DNA of 64,000 bases from Paenibacillus humicus NBRC 102415 (GTDB lineage Bacteria; Bacillota; Bacilli; Paenibacillales; Paenibacillaceae): assembly GCF_004000905.1 (NCBI RefSeq), contig NZ_BIMD01000010.1:60237-124236 (forward strand). Reading direction: 5' to 3'. This document shows, piece by piece, positions 16,442 through 24,947 of the stretch. Each line of letters begins with the position of its first letter. Positions within the stretch are counted from its first letter, which is position 1. The position numbers were made by a program, and so were the translations under genes. Under the pieces are notes generated by a model. The model did no database searches, was not told where the DNA came from, and saw nothing but the letters and a program-made list of their open reading frames with translations.

Positions 16442-16523
16442 TGTCATGCACACATGTGTCATACACGTATGTCATACACGTATGTCATACACACACATGT
16501 AGTACACTCATGTCATAGAGACA
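16442..16523. repeat. Array of six 13-bp units
   Basis: Units with consensus TGTCATACACACA start at 16442, 16457, 16470, 16483, 16498 and 16511; the three central units are contiguous and nearly identical, and two 2-base gaps separate the outer ones. GTATG/CATAC inverted repeats arise at each central junction. It lies between two convergent genes. Confidence 0.8.
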
Positions 16524-16550
16524 TGTCGCAACAATACACGCGCGACAGGC

Positions 16551-17753
16551 TCAGTAAGGCTCCCAGGCGATCGTCCTCGCTTTCTCGAAGCGCTGGTTCA
16601 CATAGGGCCAGTTGACGACATTCCACCAGTCCTTGACGTAATCGGGACGTTTGTTCTGATGCTTCAAGTAATAGGCATGCTCCCAGACATCCAGCGGCAG
16701 CAGGGGAATGGCGTCCCATTGGGAAAGGTTCTGATGCTTCTCCGCCTGCAGGATTTCCAGCCTGCGGCTGCGGGGGCTCCAGACGAGGATCGCCCAGCCG
16801 CCGCCCTCAACCTTGCCGGCAGCCTCGCTGAACTGTTTTTTGAACGCGTCGAAGCCGCCGAAATCATGGTCGATGGCATCCCCGATCGCGCCGACAGGCC
16901 GGCCTCCGCCTTGAGGCGACATGACGGTCCAGAACAGCGTATGCAAATAATGGCCGGCGCCGTTGAAAGCCAGCTCGCGCTCCCAGTGCTTCACGAGGTC
17001 GAAATTCCCGTTTTGCCTGGAAGCCTGAAGCTCTTTTTCCGCCTTGTTGAGATCCGTGACGTAAGCTTGATGATGCTTGTCGTGATGGATTTCCATCGTT
17101 TTCGTGTCGATGTACGGCTCCAGGGCATCATAGGCATACGGAAGCGGCGGAAGCGTATGGCCTCCGATGGGAACCTGCTTCAGCTCCTCGGCCGGATAAC
17201 CATAGGCGAACTGCCTGCCCGACCCGCCATCTCGGGAAGCCGAGGCTGGCTGCTCCTTCTCCGAGCCGCCGCTGTCGGAGCGGGCGGCTTCGTCGGCTCG
17301 GCTGCGGGCCTGGCTGTAGGCCTCGGCCTTCCCGAGGCAGTAGCTGGCTTCCCGCAGGGCATGATCGACGGCGGAGCGCCCGGCCTGATCTCGAGCCAAT
17401 GCGGGGCTCGCTTGCAGCATTTGCGCCAGCTGCTCGATAAAGGTCCGGGTCTGGAGCGCGGATGCCTCCAGCAAGCCTGCGGTACGCTGGTCGATCATGG
17501 CCAGAGAAGGCTCGGACTCCTCGCTTCTCTGCCCGTCTCCGCTTAGGCGAGCCTCCTCTCGAAGAAGCTCCTCGGCCTGCTGCCCGGTCAGCCGGAACAG
17601 AGGCTCCCACTGCTGCAGCAACCCCCTGTAAGCCGGCTCCAGGCCGGGAGAGACGAGCCGGATCAGCTCCGCGTTGCTTTGTTCCTGCATCTTCCATTCC
17701 TTGATATCCTCCAGCAGCTTGAGCTGCCTGGCGCTTCGGTCCGCTTCCGGCAT
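16551..17753 (-). CDS. Superoxide dismutase with a 200-residue N-terminal extension (SodF-like)
   Basis: The C-terminal 200 residues of this 400-residue protein form a complete Fe/Mn superoxide dismutase: EIHHDKHHQAYV, FNGAGHYLHTLFW and [19 protein letters not shown] carry the four metal ligands. The N-terminal half is helical, rich in Gln, Glu and Ala, and contains no catalytic motif; a Ser/Gly-rich hinge near 165-190 joins the parts. Bacillus SodF has a comparable but shorter extension. I chose ATG 17753 after GAGGGGG; an in-frame ATG at 17786 has its Shine-Dalgarno too close. The extension may mediate oligomerisation or localisation, for example to spores. Confidence 0.88.
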   Translation of the reverse strand: MPEADRSARQLKLLEDIKEWKMQEQSNAELIRLVSPGLEPAYRGLLQQWEPLFRLTGQQAEELLREEARLSGDGQRSEESEPSLAMIDQRTAGLLEASALQTRTFIEQLAQMLQASPALARDQAGRSAVDHALREASYCLGKAEAYSQARSRADEAARSDSGGSEKEQPASASRDGGSGRQFAYGYPAEELKQVPIGGHTLPPLPYAYDALEPYIDTKTMEIHHDKHHQAYVTDLNKAEKELQASRQNGNFDLVKHWERELAFNGAGHYLHTLFWTVMSPQGGGRPVGAIGDAIDHDFGGFDAFKKQFSEAAGKVEGGGWAILVWSPRSRRLEILQAEKHQNLSQWDAIPLLPLDVWEHAYYLKHQNKRPDYVKDWWNVVNWPYVNQRFEKARTIAWEPY

Positions 17754-17844
17754 ATGTGGCCGCCCCCTCGAGCATGTAGTTTCCATCCTCTTCTAGATGT
17801 ATTCGGGCTCGGGGACAGCTATGTTCGTGCTTTTAGAGCTCAAA

Positions 17845-17872
17845 AAAACCGGACCCACGAAGGGGCCGGCCA
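17845..17872 (-). terminator. Terminator after the membrane-anchored hydrolase
   Basis: On the minus strand CCGGCCCC and GGGTCCGG (one mismatch) flank a TTCGT loop and are followed by seven T. Confidence 0.75.
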
Positions 17873-17902
17873 TGAGCTTGGGAGGATGGTAAGGGGATGA
17901 GA

Positions 17903-18925
17903 TCAGGCGGTCGCGCCATCGTTCTCGAGCGACTGGTTGACCTGGCTGAGAAACAAGGCGACACGCTGGATATATTCCTTGGGGTGCTCTCGGTACAGCA
18001 TCTCGTGATAGCCGCCGTTCACGATCCATTCCCGCGACAGCGGATTACTCTGCCGGCTCGCGATCGTTTCGGCCGACTGATAGGAGGCTTTGGCATCCAT
18101 CGTGCCGTGGATCATATAGATGGGAATATCATAATCGGTGCTCATGACCTTCCCGGCGGGAATCTTGTTGAAATCGACCCCTGTCCAGAGCGGCAGAAGC
18201 GCCTCGATCAGAGGCAGCGAAGGAAAGCGGGGCAGATCGATGATCTGCCGGACATTCTCGAACAGCGTGTCGGGACTCGGCACGAACGTGCTGTCGAGAA
18301 TCATGGCGTCGATGTCTTTCGTTTGCAGCGCGGCTTGGAGCGCGGTTCCGGCTCCCATGCTGAAGCCCCAGACGACCACCTCGCCGGAGCCGTGGCTGCG
18401 GGCGTAATTCACGGCGCCGAGCAGCTGCTGCGACTCCTCCCAGCCTCCCGTCGCCGGGGCTCGGTATTGCTTGGAGGCATAGCCGTAATCGAACATAAGC
18501 ACGTTATAATGAAGCCTGTTGAGCAGGCTCGCCAAATCATACATAGGCACCCAGGTTTCTTCCCGGTTCGCTCCGTAGCCGTGGCTGAGGATGACGGTCC
18601 GATCGGAGGCTTCCTTGACGGAATGGCCGGATCCGGCGGGGATATACCAGCCGCTCACGGTCGTACGGCCGCTCTGGCTGGGAAAGGTGATGTCGCTGTA
18701 GCTCAGCTGCTTGGCTTCCATGGGATTGGAATAGACCGGAGCCACATAAGGATAAGCGACCATCCAGGCGATGTAGCCGTGGAAAGCGGCAGCCGCGAGC
18801 AGGAGCAGCGCAGCCAGGGCAGACACGGAAGCGATCAGCGCGTTGCGGCGCGTATCCCGGCGGGGAGCGACGGATGACCGGTTTCCCTCGAGGTTAAGCG
18901 GCGTCGACAGGGCGGTGCTGCTCAT
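17903..18925 (-). CDS. Membrane-anchored alpha/beta hydrolase
   Basis: A 340-residue protein with a basic N-terminus, one transmembrane helix (about 29-56) and an extracytoplasmic alpha/beta-hydrolase domain. The oxyanion HGYGANREE motif lies at 115-123, the nucleophile is Ser189 in GFSMG, and the acid and His are likely the Asp of HGTMDAKA and the His of GGYHEMLY. Related proteins are Bacillus YqkD/YfhM-like esterases with unknown substrates. Monocistronic, on the minus strand, with a terminator directly downstream. Confidence 0.85.
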   Translation of the reverse strand: MSSTALSTPLNLEGNRSSVAPRRDTRRNALIASVSALAALLLLAAAAFHGYIAWMVAYPYVAPVYSNPMEAKQLSYSDITFPSQSGRTTVSGWYIPAGSGHSVKEASDRTVILSHGYGANREETWVPMYDLASLLNRLHYNVLMFDYGYASKQYRAPATGGWEESQQLLGAVNYARSHGSGEVVVWGFSMGAGTALQAALQTKDIDAMILDSTFVPSPDTLFENVRQIIDLPRFPSLPLIEALLPLWTGVDFNKIPAGKVMSTDYDIPIYMIHGTMDAKASYQSAETIASRQSNPLSREWIVNGGYHEMLYREHPKEYIQRVALFLSQVNQSLENDGATA

Positions 18926-19094
18926 ATCGTCTTCCCCTCCCTTGCAATGTAAGCGGTATAGATCCGATGTACTACTACTTTATGTGTCTTTGGTCCGGGC
19001 TGTCAATTGATGTCGGTGATTTGTTAAGCTCTTGTAATCTGCTTGTAAAACAAAGCCGGCAGCGGCTGAAAGCAGGGGAAGAAGAGGCGGTTTC

Positions 19095-19123
19095 TTTACG
19101 GAATTCGGGAATCCGGTTATACT
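19095..19123 (+). promoter_or_regulatory. Promoter candidate P1 upstream of the IclR gene
   Basis: TTTACG (19095-19100) and TATACT (19118-19123) with a 17-base spacer. Confidence 0.5.
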
Positions 19124-19134
19124 AGAAGAATCTC

Positions 19135-19153
19135 GGTTTCATTGTGTGAAACC
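19135..19153 (+). promoter_or_regulatory. 19-bp dyad, possible autoregulatory operator
   Basis: GGTTTCA, five bases, TGAAACC is a perfect inverted repeat just downstream of promoter candidate P1, where binding of a regulator such as the IclR protein encoded next would block initiation. Confidence 0.45.
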
Positions 19154-19171
19154 TTATAGCGCTAAAAAGCA

Positions 19172-19214
19172 TGGACGAACGGAAAACGTTCCTCTATAAT
19201 GATAATGATTCTCA
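19172..19214 (+). promoter_or_regulatory. Promoter candidate P2 with Fur-like box
   Basis: TGGACG (19172-19177), a 17-base spacer and TATAAT (19195-19200) are followed immediately by TGATAATGATTCTCA (19200-19214), 14 of 15 matches to the Bacillus Fur 7-1-7 consensus. Iron regulation of the downstream gene is possible. Confidence 0.5.
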
Positions 19215-19388
19215 GTTGATTCGGACCACCGCTTGCAGGACCGGCTAGCTCCGGCATATTCCGGGCAAGTTGACGTACCCGATATTCTGTCCGAGGGTTC
19301 GGGTTCAGAGCGAACCGATAAGCAGCATCCCGGCGCAGAGACGGGAATGAAGAGGCATCGCATCCGGTGCCGGAAGGAGATGAAGAGC

Positions 19389-20156
19389 GTGGAGCCAAGA
19401 GGAGCCCGTGCGGATGAAGGCAAGTCGAACGTGCGAGCGGTCGAGCGCGCGCTGGATATATTGCTGTGCTTTACGACCGAAAGCGATCTGCCGATGACGG
19501 AGATCGCGGAGCGCGTCGGCCTCCATAAGAGCACCGTCCACCGGATGCTGGCGACGCTGGAGGACAAGGGCTTCCTGGAGCGCGACCGCAGCTCGGAGAG
19601 GTACCGGCTCGGCATGAGGATCTGGGAGCTCGCCGCGCACATATCGCGTTCCGGCGATCCCGCCGCGATCTGCCTGCCGGAGATGGAGCGGCTTCGCGAC
19701 ACGATCGGCGAGACGGTAAGCCTGTATGTGCAGGACGGACGGGAGCGGATCCGCATCCAGGCCGTCCAGAGCAACCAGGCGATTCGCAGGGTCGCGCCGG
19801 TAGGCCTCAGGCTGCCGCTCTATGTGGGAGCTTCGAGCAAAGTGCTGATCGCCTTTGCAGAGCCGTCCTTGGCCGATCGGCTCATGTCCGACGAGGCGAT
19901 GCCGCCGGGCCTCGATCCGGCTGCGTTCCGCGAGCAGCTGGAGGAAATCCGCCGCATGGGCTACGCTACGAGCCAGGAAGAGCGGGAGCCCGGCGCCGCG
20001 GCTGTGTCGGCTCCGGTGTTCGACCGGTCGGGCCGGCTGGCGGCCGCGTTGTCCGTCTCGGGACCTTCGGCCCGATTCACGCCGGAGATCATCGCCGAGC
20101 AATCCGCTCTCATCATCCAGTCGGCTCAGCGCATGGGAGCCATGCTGTCCGGCTGA
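19389..20156 (+). CDS. IclR-family transcriptional regulator
   Basis: A 255-residue IclR-type regulator with an N-terminal winged helix-turn-helix (VRAVERALDILLCF to RSSERYRLGMRIWELA, about residues 14-80) and a C-terminal effector-binding domain carrying the usual APVGLRLPLYVGASSKVLIAF and REPGAAAVSAPVFDRSG segments. Start GTG 19389 is preferred: GGAAGGAG lies 9 bases upstream, while the ATG at 19380 abuts the same site. IclR regulators often control catabolic or transport genes of small acids; the DAACS symporter 300 bases downstream, behind its own operator, is a candidate target. Confidence 0.9.
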   Translation: MEPRGARADEGKSNVRAVERALDILLCFTTESDLPMTEIAERVGLHKSTVHRMLATLEDKGFLERDRSSERYRLGMRIWELAAHISRSGDPAAICLPEMERLRDTIGETVSLYVQDGRERIRIQAVQSNQAIRRVAPVGLRLPLYVGASSKVLIAFAEPSLADRLMSDEAMPPGLDPAAFREQLEEIRRMGYATSQEEREPGAAAVSAPVFDRSGRLAAALSVSGPSARFTPEIIAEQSALIIQSAQRMGAMLSG

Positions 20157-20326
20157 TCGGAATGAACAGGATGGCGCTTATCAACGGGGCCGCTGGTGCG
20201 GCAGCCGGGCGCTGGAAGGGGCTTTGCCTGTCCGGAGCCTGTCTCGGCGTCATATCATGCGTCCTGCCGCGAGGGCAAGTCGAGCATGACGGCGGAGACG
20301 CATTGATACGAACCGCTCCAATATCG

Positions 20327-20350
20327 GAGACCTCAAGGTCTCTTTTTTTT
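20327..20350 (+). terminator. Terminator after the IclR gene
   Basis: GAGACC/GGTCTC stem with a TCAA loop and eight T. Confidence 0.8.
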
Positions 20351-20391
20351 GGCTTTCTAGGACATGGAAGAAGTTTACGGGTTAATAATAG

Positions 20392-20420
20392 TTGACATCT
20401 ATCTTAGATGTAACTAATAT
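20392..20420 (+). promoter_or_regulatory. Promoter of the DAACS symporter with overlapping operator
   Basis: TTGACA (20392-20397), 17 bases, TAATAT (20415-20420). ACATCTA-TCT-TAGATGT (20395-20411), a perfect 7+7 inverted repeat, overlaps the -35 box and spacer and is a good repressor site. Confidence 0.75.
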
Positions 20421-20463
20421 ACTATACCATAGTAACATGATAGGAATAAGGGAGTTGAGCTGC

Positions 20464-21825
20464 TTGGTTCCAAATAATAACCTGATCCATGCCATACAAA
20501 CGAACTGGATCAGCTTGCTTGTCTCTATTGTCGTCATCGGCCTGCTCGTAGGGCTGGCGCGGCGCCGCGTATCCTTCGGCTACCGCGTGCTGATCGCGCT
20601 CGGAATCGGGCTGGTCGTCGGCATTACGCTGAACGCCCTTGAGCTGGATGCGACCAGCATCGGCACGATCGGGTCCATCTACGTCAACCTGATCAAGATG
20701 CTCGTCATTCCGCTTGTCGCCGTGCTTGTCATTTCAAGCATCACCTCGGTCTCGAATCTTGGGCAGCTGCGCAAGATTGGGACGAAGACCATCCTGCTGT
20801 TCCTGGTCACGACCGGAATCGCAGCTCTCATCGGGCTTGTCGTCGCCCTGGTCGCGAACCCGGGAACGGGCATCGCCCAAAGCGTGCCGGAAGGCTACGA
20901 ATCGCGTTCCATTCCGACTTTCTCGGAGGTCATCCTGAACCTGGTTCCGTCGAACCCAATCGGGGATATGGCGGACGGCAAAGTCGTGCCGGTGCTGATC
21001 TTCTCCATTTTCGTCGCAGTGGCGATCGTGCATCTCAGCTCCCGCAAGCCGGAAGCGGTCGAGCCGGTGCGCCAGGTCATCGAATCGCTGAAGCAGGTCA
21101 TGAATCAGGTGACCAAGTACATCATCCGCTTGACTCCGTACGGCGTATACGCGCTGATCGGCTCCATGGCCGCCAAGTACGGCGCAGAGACGCTCAAGCC
21201 GCTTATCACGCTCATCATCGCGACGTATATCGCGCTGCTGCTGCACTTCATCCTTACCTTCGGAGCGCTGGTGACGTTCGGCGCGAGGCTGAATCCATTC
21301 AAGTTCCTCCGCAAAATCTATCCGACGCTCGCGGTCGCCTTCACGACTCGCAGCAGCTACGCGACGCTGCCGGTCAACCTCGAGGTCATCACCAAGAGGC
21401 TGCGCGTATCGCCGCGCATCGCCAGCTTCGTCGCTCCGCTCGGCGCGACGATGAACATGAACGGCTGCGGCGGCGTATGGCCTGCCGTCGTGGCGGTATT
21501 CGTCGCCCAGGTGTACAGCGTGCCGCTGGGCTGGTCGGATTACGTGCTCATCGTGCTGGTCAGCATGATCTCGTCGATCGGCGTCGCCGGGGTGCCGGGT
21601 CCGGCCTCCATCTCGACGACCGTCGTGCTCACCGCGCTTGGCCTGCCACTGGAAGGACTGGGGCTGGTGCTTGCGATCGATGCCGTGGTCGACATGGGCC
21701 GCACGGCGCTGAACGCCTCCGGCACGACCGTGTCGACGCTGCTGGTCGCCGTATCGGAAGGGGAATTCGATCGGGAATCCTACGAGCGGGATGAGGAAGA
21801 CGAGCTCGAACTGAGCCACGCTTGA
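20464..21825 (+). CDS. Dicarboxylate/amino acid:cation symporter (DAACS), TcyP-like
   Basis: A 453-residue membrane transporter of the GltP/DctA/TcyP superfamily with about eight helices and two re-entrant loops. The signature segments are AFTTRSSYATLPVN near 300 (replacing the SSS motif of glutamate carriers) and the substrate-site LGATMNMNGCGGVWPAV near 330. The RSSYATLP form and VSFGYRVLIALGIGLVVG N-terminus are closest to L-cystine carriers such as Bacillus TcyP, but substrate assignment is tentative. The start is taken as TTG 20464 with GGGAG 9 bases upstream; the apparent upstream extension includes the promoter itself. A strong terminator follows. Confidence 0.82.
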   Translation: MVPNNNLIHAIQTNWISLLVSIVVIGLLVGLARRRVSFGYRVLIALGIGLVVGITLNALELDATSIGTIGSIYVNLIKMLVIPLVAVLVISSITSVSNLGQLRKIGTKTILLFLVTTGIAALIGLVVALVANPGTGIAQSVPEGYESRSIPTFSEVILNLVPSNPIGDMADGKVVPVLIFSIFVAVAIVHLSSRKPEAVEPVRQVIESLKQVMNQVTKYIIRLTPYGVYALIGSMAAKYGAETLKPLITLIIATYIALLLHFILTFGALVTFGARLNPFKFLRKIYPTLAVAFTTRSSYATLPVNLEVITKRLRVSPRIASFVAPLGATMNMNGCGGVWPAVVAVFVAQVYSVPLGWSDYVLIVLVSMISSIGVAGVPGPASISTTVVLTALGLPLEGLGLVLAIDAVVDMGRTALNASGTTVSTLLVAVSEGEFDRESYERDEEDELELSHA

Positions 21826-21837
21826 TGGTGAAATAGA

Positions 21838-21876
21838 AAGACTGCCAGCCGTTCTAACGGCTGGCAGTCTTTTTTA
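21838..21876 (+). terminator. Strong terminator after the DAACS symporter
   Basis: A 15-16 bp perfect stem (AAGACTGCCAGCCGTT with its complement), CT loop region and T-run. Confidence 0.92.
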
Positions 21877-21909
21877 TGGGCTATGTCATGCTTCCGGAAG
21901 GCAGTTGGA

Positions 21910-22377
21910 TCATCCCGTAAAAATAAAAGAGTCCAAAAGGCTGTAGAGATCAGGTTCGTTCATGATCGTATAGAAATGAATCCGAGTGGGTTCAGAATTC
22001 AATTCGATGACATCGACATTTCTGGCGCCTTGGAAATTCATGCCCATCGCAATAGTATCCTTGTCCAATAGGGCAATCTGATAAGTGAATTCGGCATGAG
22101 AATCGGCAGGTCCGTTTCTGGTCGGGACGGTCTTGATCTCACTCAACGCATTCAGCACAGCGCTTATACGGTTTTTATCGGTGATATTGATTTCTATTTT
22201 CCCGCTCGTATCCCGGGACTTTTTGCTGACCTGGACAGAAACGATCGCATCATCCTTATCCAATCGGTCTAGAAGTTCACTTAAGGTGGTCTTGTCCCTG
22301 GCTAAGAAGATATATAAGACGATTAATGCCATCAAAAGAATGAAAAGTCCCATCTTCCAGAGATAGGTTTTTTTCAT
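21910..22377 (-). CDS. Hypothetical membrane-anchored protein
   Basis: A 155-residue protein with a short basic N-terminus, one hydrophobic segment (residues 7-27) and an extracytoplasmic domain of about 125 residues with alternating strands and helices. It has no recognised family signature. ATG 22377 is chosen because an AGGGAGG site precedes it by 12 bases; the preceding in-frame residues are unlikely. Base composition is lower in GC than most neighbours, which may indicate later acquisition. It could be a lipoprotein-like accessory factor but lacks a lipobox Cys. Confidence 0.55.
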   Translation of the reverse strand: MKKTYLWKMGLFILLMALIVLYIFLARDKTTLSELLDRLDKDDAIVSVQVSKKSRDTSGKIEINITDKNRISAVLNALSEIKTVPTRNGPADSHAEFTYQIALLDKDTIAMGMNFQGARNVDVIELNSEPTRIHFYTIMNEPDLYSLLDSFIFTG

Positions 22378-22655
22378 GGTCTGATTCTTCCCTCCTTCAA
22401 AGCGGTTTCCTGTCAAGCGGCATGGAGGAACGGTTCCGCGATCCGGAAAATCCAATAAGATCCATATTATCATTCAAATTCAATTTATAACAGATACTGG
22501 GGCATGAAGTCCGAATATGATGGAAATCAAAGGGCTTCCCAGACCGTTGCGACTTGTTCCGAACCTTGGAGGCGCATCGCCGCCGTGCGGCGGTGCCGGG
22601 CGCGAATACGGCCGGCTCTATCAGATTAGGCGGCCAATGACCGTTGCGGGCGCCA

Positions 22656-22704
22656 AAAAGCCAATAGGCATCCCCAGGCCGCAGAGCGGACAGGGGATGC
22701 CTAT
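22656..22704 (-). terminator. Terminator after the 22.7-23.3 kb gene
   Basis: A 12-bp perfect stem (ATAGGCATCCCC at 22664-22675 with its complement at 22693-22704) is followed on the minus strand by TTGGCTTTTTGG. Confidence 0.65.
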
Positions 22705-22734
22705 GGAAGGAATGAAGGACAGAGCGCCATCCGG

Positions 22735-23349
22735 CTACAGAGACAGCCGGATATGGATGTCGGATGTTTCAATTAGGGCGTTGCGTCTCCAGAAAGCGGT
22801 GGCCGGGAACAGCGTGCCTTCCTGGGAGGAAGGCTCCAGCGTCTTGCGCAGCAGGCGGTCCCTGTGGTCGCTGATCCATTCCGCGTCGTAATAGAGCACG
22901 GACATCGCCTCGTCTGAGCGGACCCCGACGAACGGCTGGAACCAACGGCTCCACGCGTCCCAGCTTCTCGGCGCCTTGGCGTAAGGAATGAGCACGGAAG
23001 CCTGACGGATGGAAGAACCGAAGCACAGATGCAGCACGACGCGGTAATCTCCGCGCTCGGGATCGACGAGCGGTCCCGTGCGGGTGATGAACAGGTCGAT
23101 GCAGCGGATCCGGCGGCCTGGAGCCGGAGGCTCCTCTTCAAGCGCCTCGGGACGGAAGGGCGGCCTGCCGGCCGTCTCGGCAGCCGGAGAATAAGCCTCC
23201 GCGGCCGCCATGTCCAGCGCGATCGGCGCGTCCAAGCCCGGAAACGGCGGCGGAGCCAAGAAGGCCTCGACCGCAGACGCGGAACAGACGGAAGGCGCAA
23301 TGAAGCCCTCCTGCGCGGAACAAGCCGCGCGGTTGTCTTTCAGTGACAT
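22735..23349 (-). CDS. Hypothetical protein with a beta-rich C-terminal domain
   Basis: A 204-residue protein without signal peptide. The first 80 residues are Ala/Pro-rich and low in complexity; from about residue 82 (RRIRCIDLFITRTGPLVDPERGDYRVVLHLCFG) a compact alpha/beta domain begins and runs to the end. I do not recognise the family. ATG 23349 follows AAGGAG; an apparent upstream extension has no ribosome binding site. It is transcribed alone on the minus strand. Confidence 0.6.
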   Translation of the reverse strand: MSLKDNRAACSAQEGFIAPSVCSASAVEAFLAPPPFPGLDAPIALDMAAAEAYSPAAETAGRPPFRPEALEEEPPAPGRRIRCIDLFITRTGPLVDPERGDYRVVLHLCFGSSIRQASVLIPYAKAPRSWDAWSRWFQPFVGVRSDEAMSVLYYDAEWISDHRDRLLRKTLEPSSQEGTLFPATAFWRRNALIETSDIHIRLSL

Positions 23350-23694
23350 CCTGACATCTCTCCTTTGTGCGCTTACGGGGTTAGCTGACGGATTCGGGCC
23401 AGAGAGTAGCCCTACCAAAAGGAAAGAGACGCGGCTTCGGCAGCCCGGCCTGTTCCTCTCGGATTCACCCCGGCAAGCGTCGACAGACGCCCGCGTATTG
23501 GTTCCCCCGCTTCCACGATACGTGGAATTCAGCAAATATGGTGATAGAGTGGTACATCATATCATAAGCCAGCCGGGCTTGTTTTGTAAAATGCGATATT
23601 GACTGAAAATTCGATATATATCTGCCGCATTCTCGATGAAACACCGGATAACGGCGTTTAAGCGCTCTATCCGGGGATAGGTCCGCATATTTTA
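23350..23694. other. Intergenic region between two divergent genes
   Basis: About 345 bases with no gene supported. It is AT-richer between 23530 and 23640 and probably contains both divergent promoters, but no box is clear enough to list. Confidence 0.4.
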
Positions 23695-24879
23695 ATGGAG
23701 AGCAGTCATAAGATCATCTTGATGATGGGCGAATACCGACCAGAAGGGATGGGGAAAGGAATGCCGCGTACCGGTACCCGGGGAGTCAAACGATCGGAGG
23801 CCCAGCGCTCGCAGCCGTCCTCCGGCAGGCAGGCTGCGCTGGAAGGCTGGAGAGGAGCCGTGCAGGAATACGTGCACGGGTACAATGAAGCCGAAGTGGA
23901 GCGGAGGCATGAGGTGCTCGGAGCCTTGCTGGAAGACAGGGACCACCGCCGCCGCCTGGAGGAACGGCTGCGCCGGCTGCGCCTCAGGGACGAGGAGCGC
24001 GGCATTCTGTCGCCGCAGAGCGAGACGAGGGCGACGCTGCTGAGGATCAACGAGTCCGCGACCGAAGTGTCGGTCGTCCTGAAGCTGCATGTGAAGCGGC
24101 ATGTCGAGCATCGCGGCCGCTCCTACACCGAGGAGCGTCTGGAGCAGGAGCGCCTGTGGCTGGCCGAGGAGGGCGGAGCATGGCGCCTGACCCGAGTGGA
24201 GCCGATCGTCGGCGAGCGCAGGCCCAGATACGGCCATGCCGCGGCGGACAGCGCGCTGGCCGAGCATCGCTCCTACGGCGACGGCGGCGGCAGCGGAATC
24301 CAGCGTCCTGGCGCGGCGCGCCCTTTCCTTAATTATGGCGTCCTGTCCCGTCTGAATACCCGCGACCGCGCCGTCGAGTACAGGCGCGAGCTGGTCGCCG
24401 CCTACGCCGACCGGTGGTGGAACGAAGCGAATCCGGCTTACGAGCTGTTCGAGGTCAACTGCACGAATTACGTGTCGCAATGTGTCTTTGCAGGCGAAGC
24501 ACCGATGAACTATACTGGTAAAAGAGAATCGGGATGGTGGTACAAAGGCCGTACAGGCGGCCAGGAATCCTGGAGCTACAGCTGGGCGGTGTCGAACGCG
24601 CTGCAGCTGTATCTGTCGTTCCCGCGCAGCACGGGCATGCGGGCGACGACGGTGGAGAGCGCATCGGAGCTGTCCCTCGGGGACGTCATCACCTACGATT
24701 GGAGCGGCGACGGGCGATTCCAGCATACGACAGTCGTGACGGCGTTCGATGCCGACGGCATGCCGCTGGTCAACGCCAACACCGTGCCGAGCCGGCACCG
24801 CTATTGGGACTACAAGGATTCCTACGCCTGGACGGACCGGACGCGCTATCGGTTTTATCATCTGCAGGACTATTTCTGA
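23695..24879 (+). CDS. Amidase-domain (amidase_6) protein
   Basis: The C-terminal 165 residues of this protein of up to 394 residues match the putative amidase domain found in Bacillales: NTRDRAVEYRRELVAAYADRWW, then FEVNCTNYVSQCVFAG with the probable catalytic Cys, SWSYSWAVSNAL, and LGDVITYDWSGDGRFQHTTVVT with a candidate catalytic His. The N-terminal half is helical and very Arg/Glu-rich (residues 65-105). There is no signal peptide, so cytoplasmic or spore-compartment action is likely. The start is uncertain: ATG 23695 lacks a good ribosome binding site and ATG 23761 (GGAAAGGA immediately before) is an alternative. Confidence 0.75.
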   Translation: MESSHKIILMMGEYRPEGMGKGMPRTGTRGVKRSEAQRSQPSSGRQAALEGWRGAVQEYVHGYNEAEVERRHEVLGALLEDRDHRRRLEERLRRLRLRDEERGILSPQSETRATLLRINESATEVSVVLKLHVKRHVEHRGRSYTEERLEQERLWLAEEGGAWRLTRVEPIVGERRPRYGHAAADSALAEHRSYGDGGGSGIQRPGAARPFLNYGVLSRLNTRDRAVEYRRELVAAYADRWWNEANPAYELFEVNCTNYVSQCVFAGEAPMNYTGKRESGWWYKGRTGGQESWSYSWAVSNALQLYLSFPRSTGMRATTVESASELSLGDVITYDWSGDGRFQHTTVVTAFDADGMPLVNANTVPSRHRYWDYKDSYAWTDRTRYRFYHLQDYF

Positions 24880-24947
24880 TGTGGGAGCCGCATCGGTCCG
24901 TGCAGCGATTGGCATTCTAATTCAAGAAGGTTACCGGAGGAGCTAAC

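Larger units (their letters stand above)
18926..19388. other. Divergent regulatory region between hydrolase and IclR genes
   Basis: About 460 bases with no supported gene. It holds two plus-strand promoter candidates, a 19-base dyad and a Fur-like box, listed separately. Confidence 0.55.

Noticed and set aside
16430..16530. CRISPR array
   Set aside because: The 13-base units are contiguous or separated by two bases, without spacers of 25-40 bases.
20392..20463. Upstream extension of the DAACS symporter starting at 20392
   Set aside because: The supposed start is the -35 box TTGACA of the promoter; the ribosome binding site points to TTG 20464.
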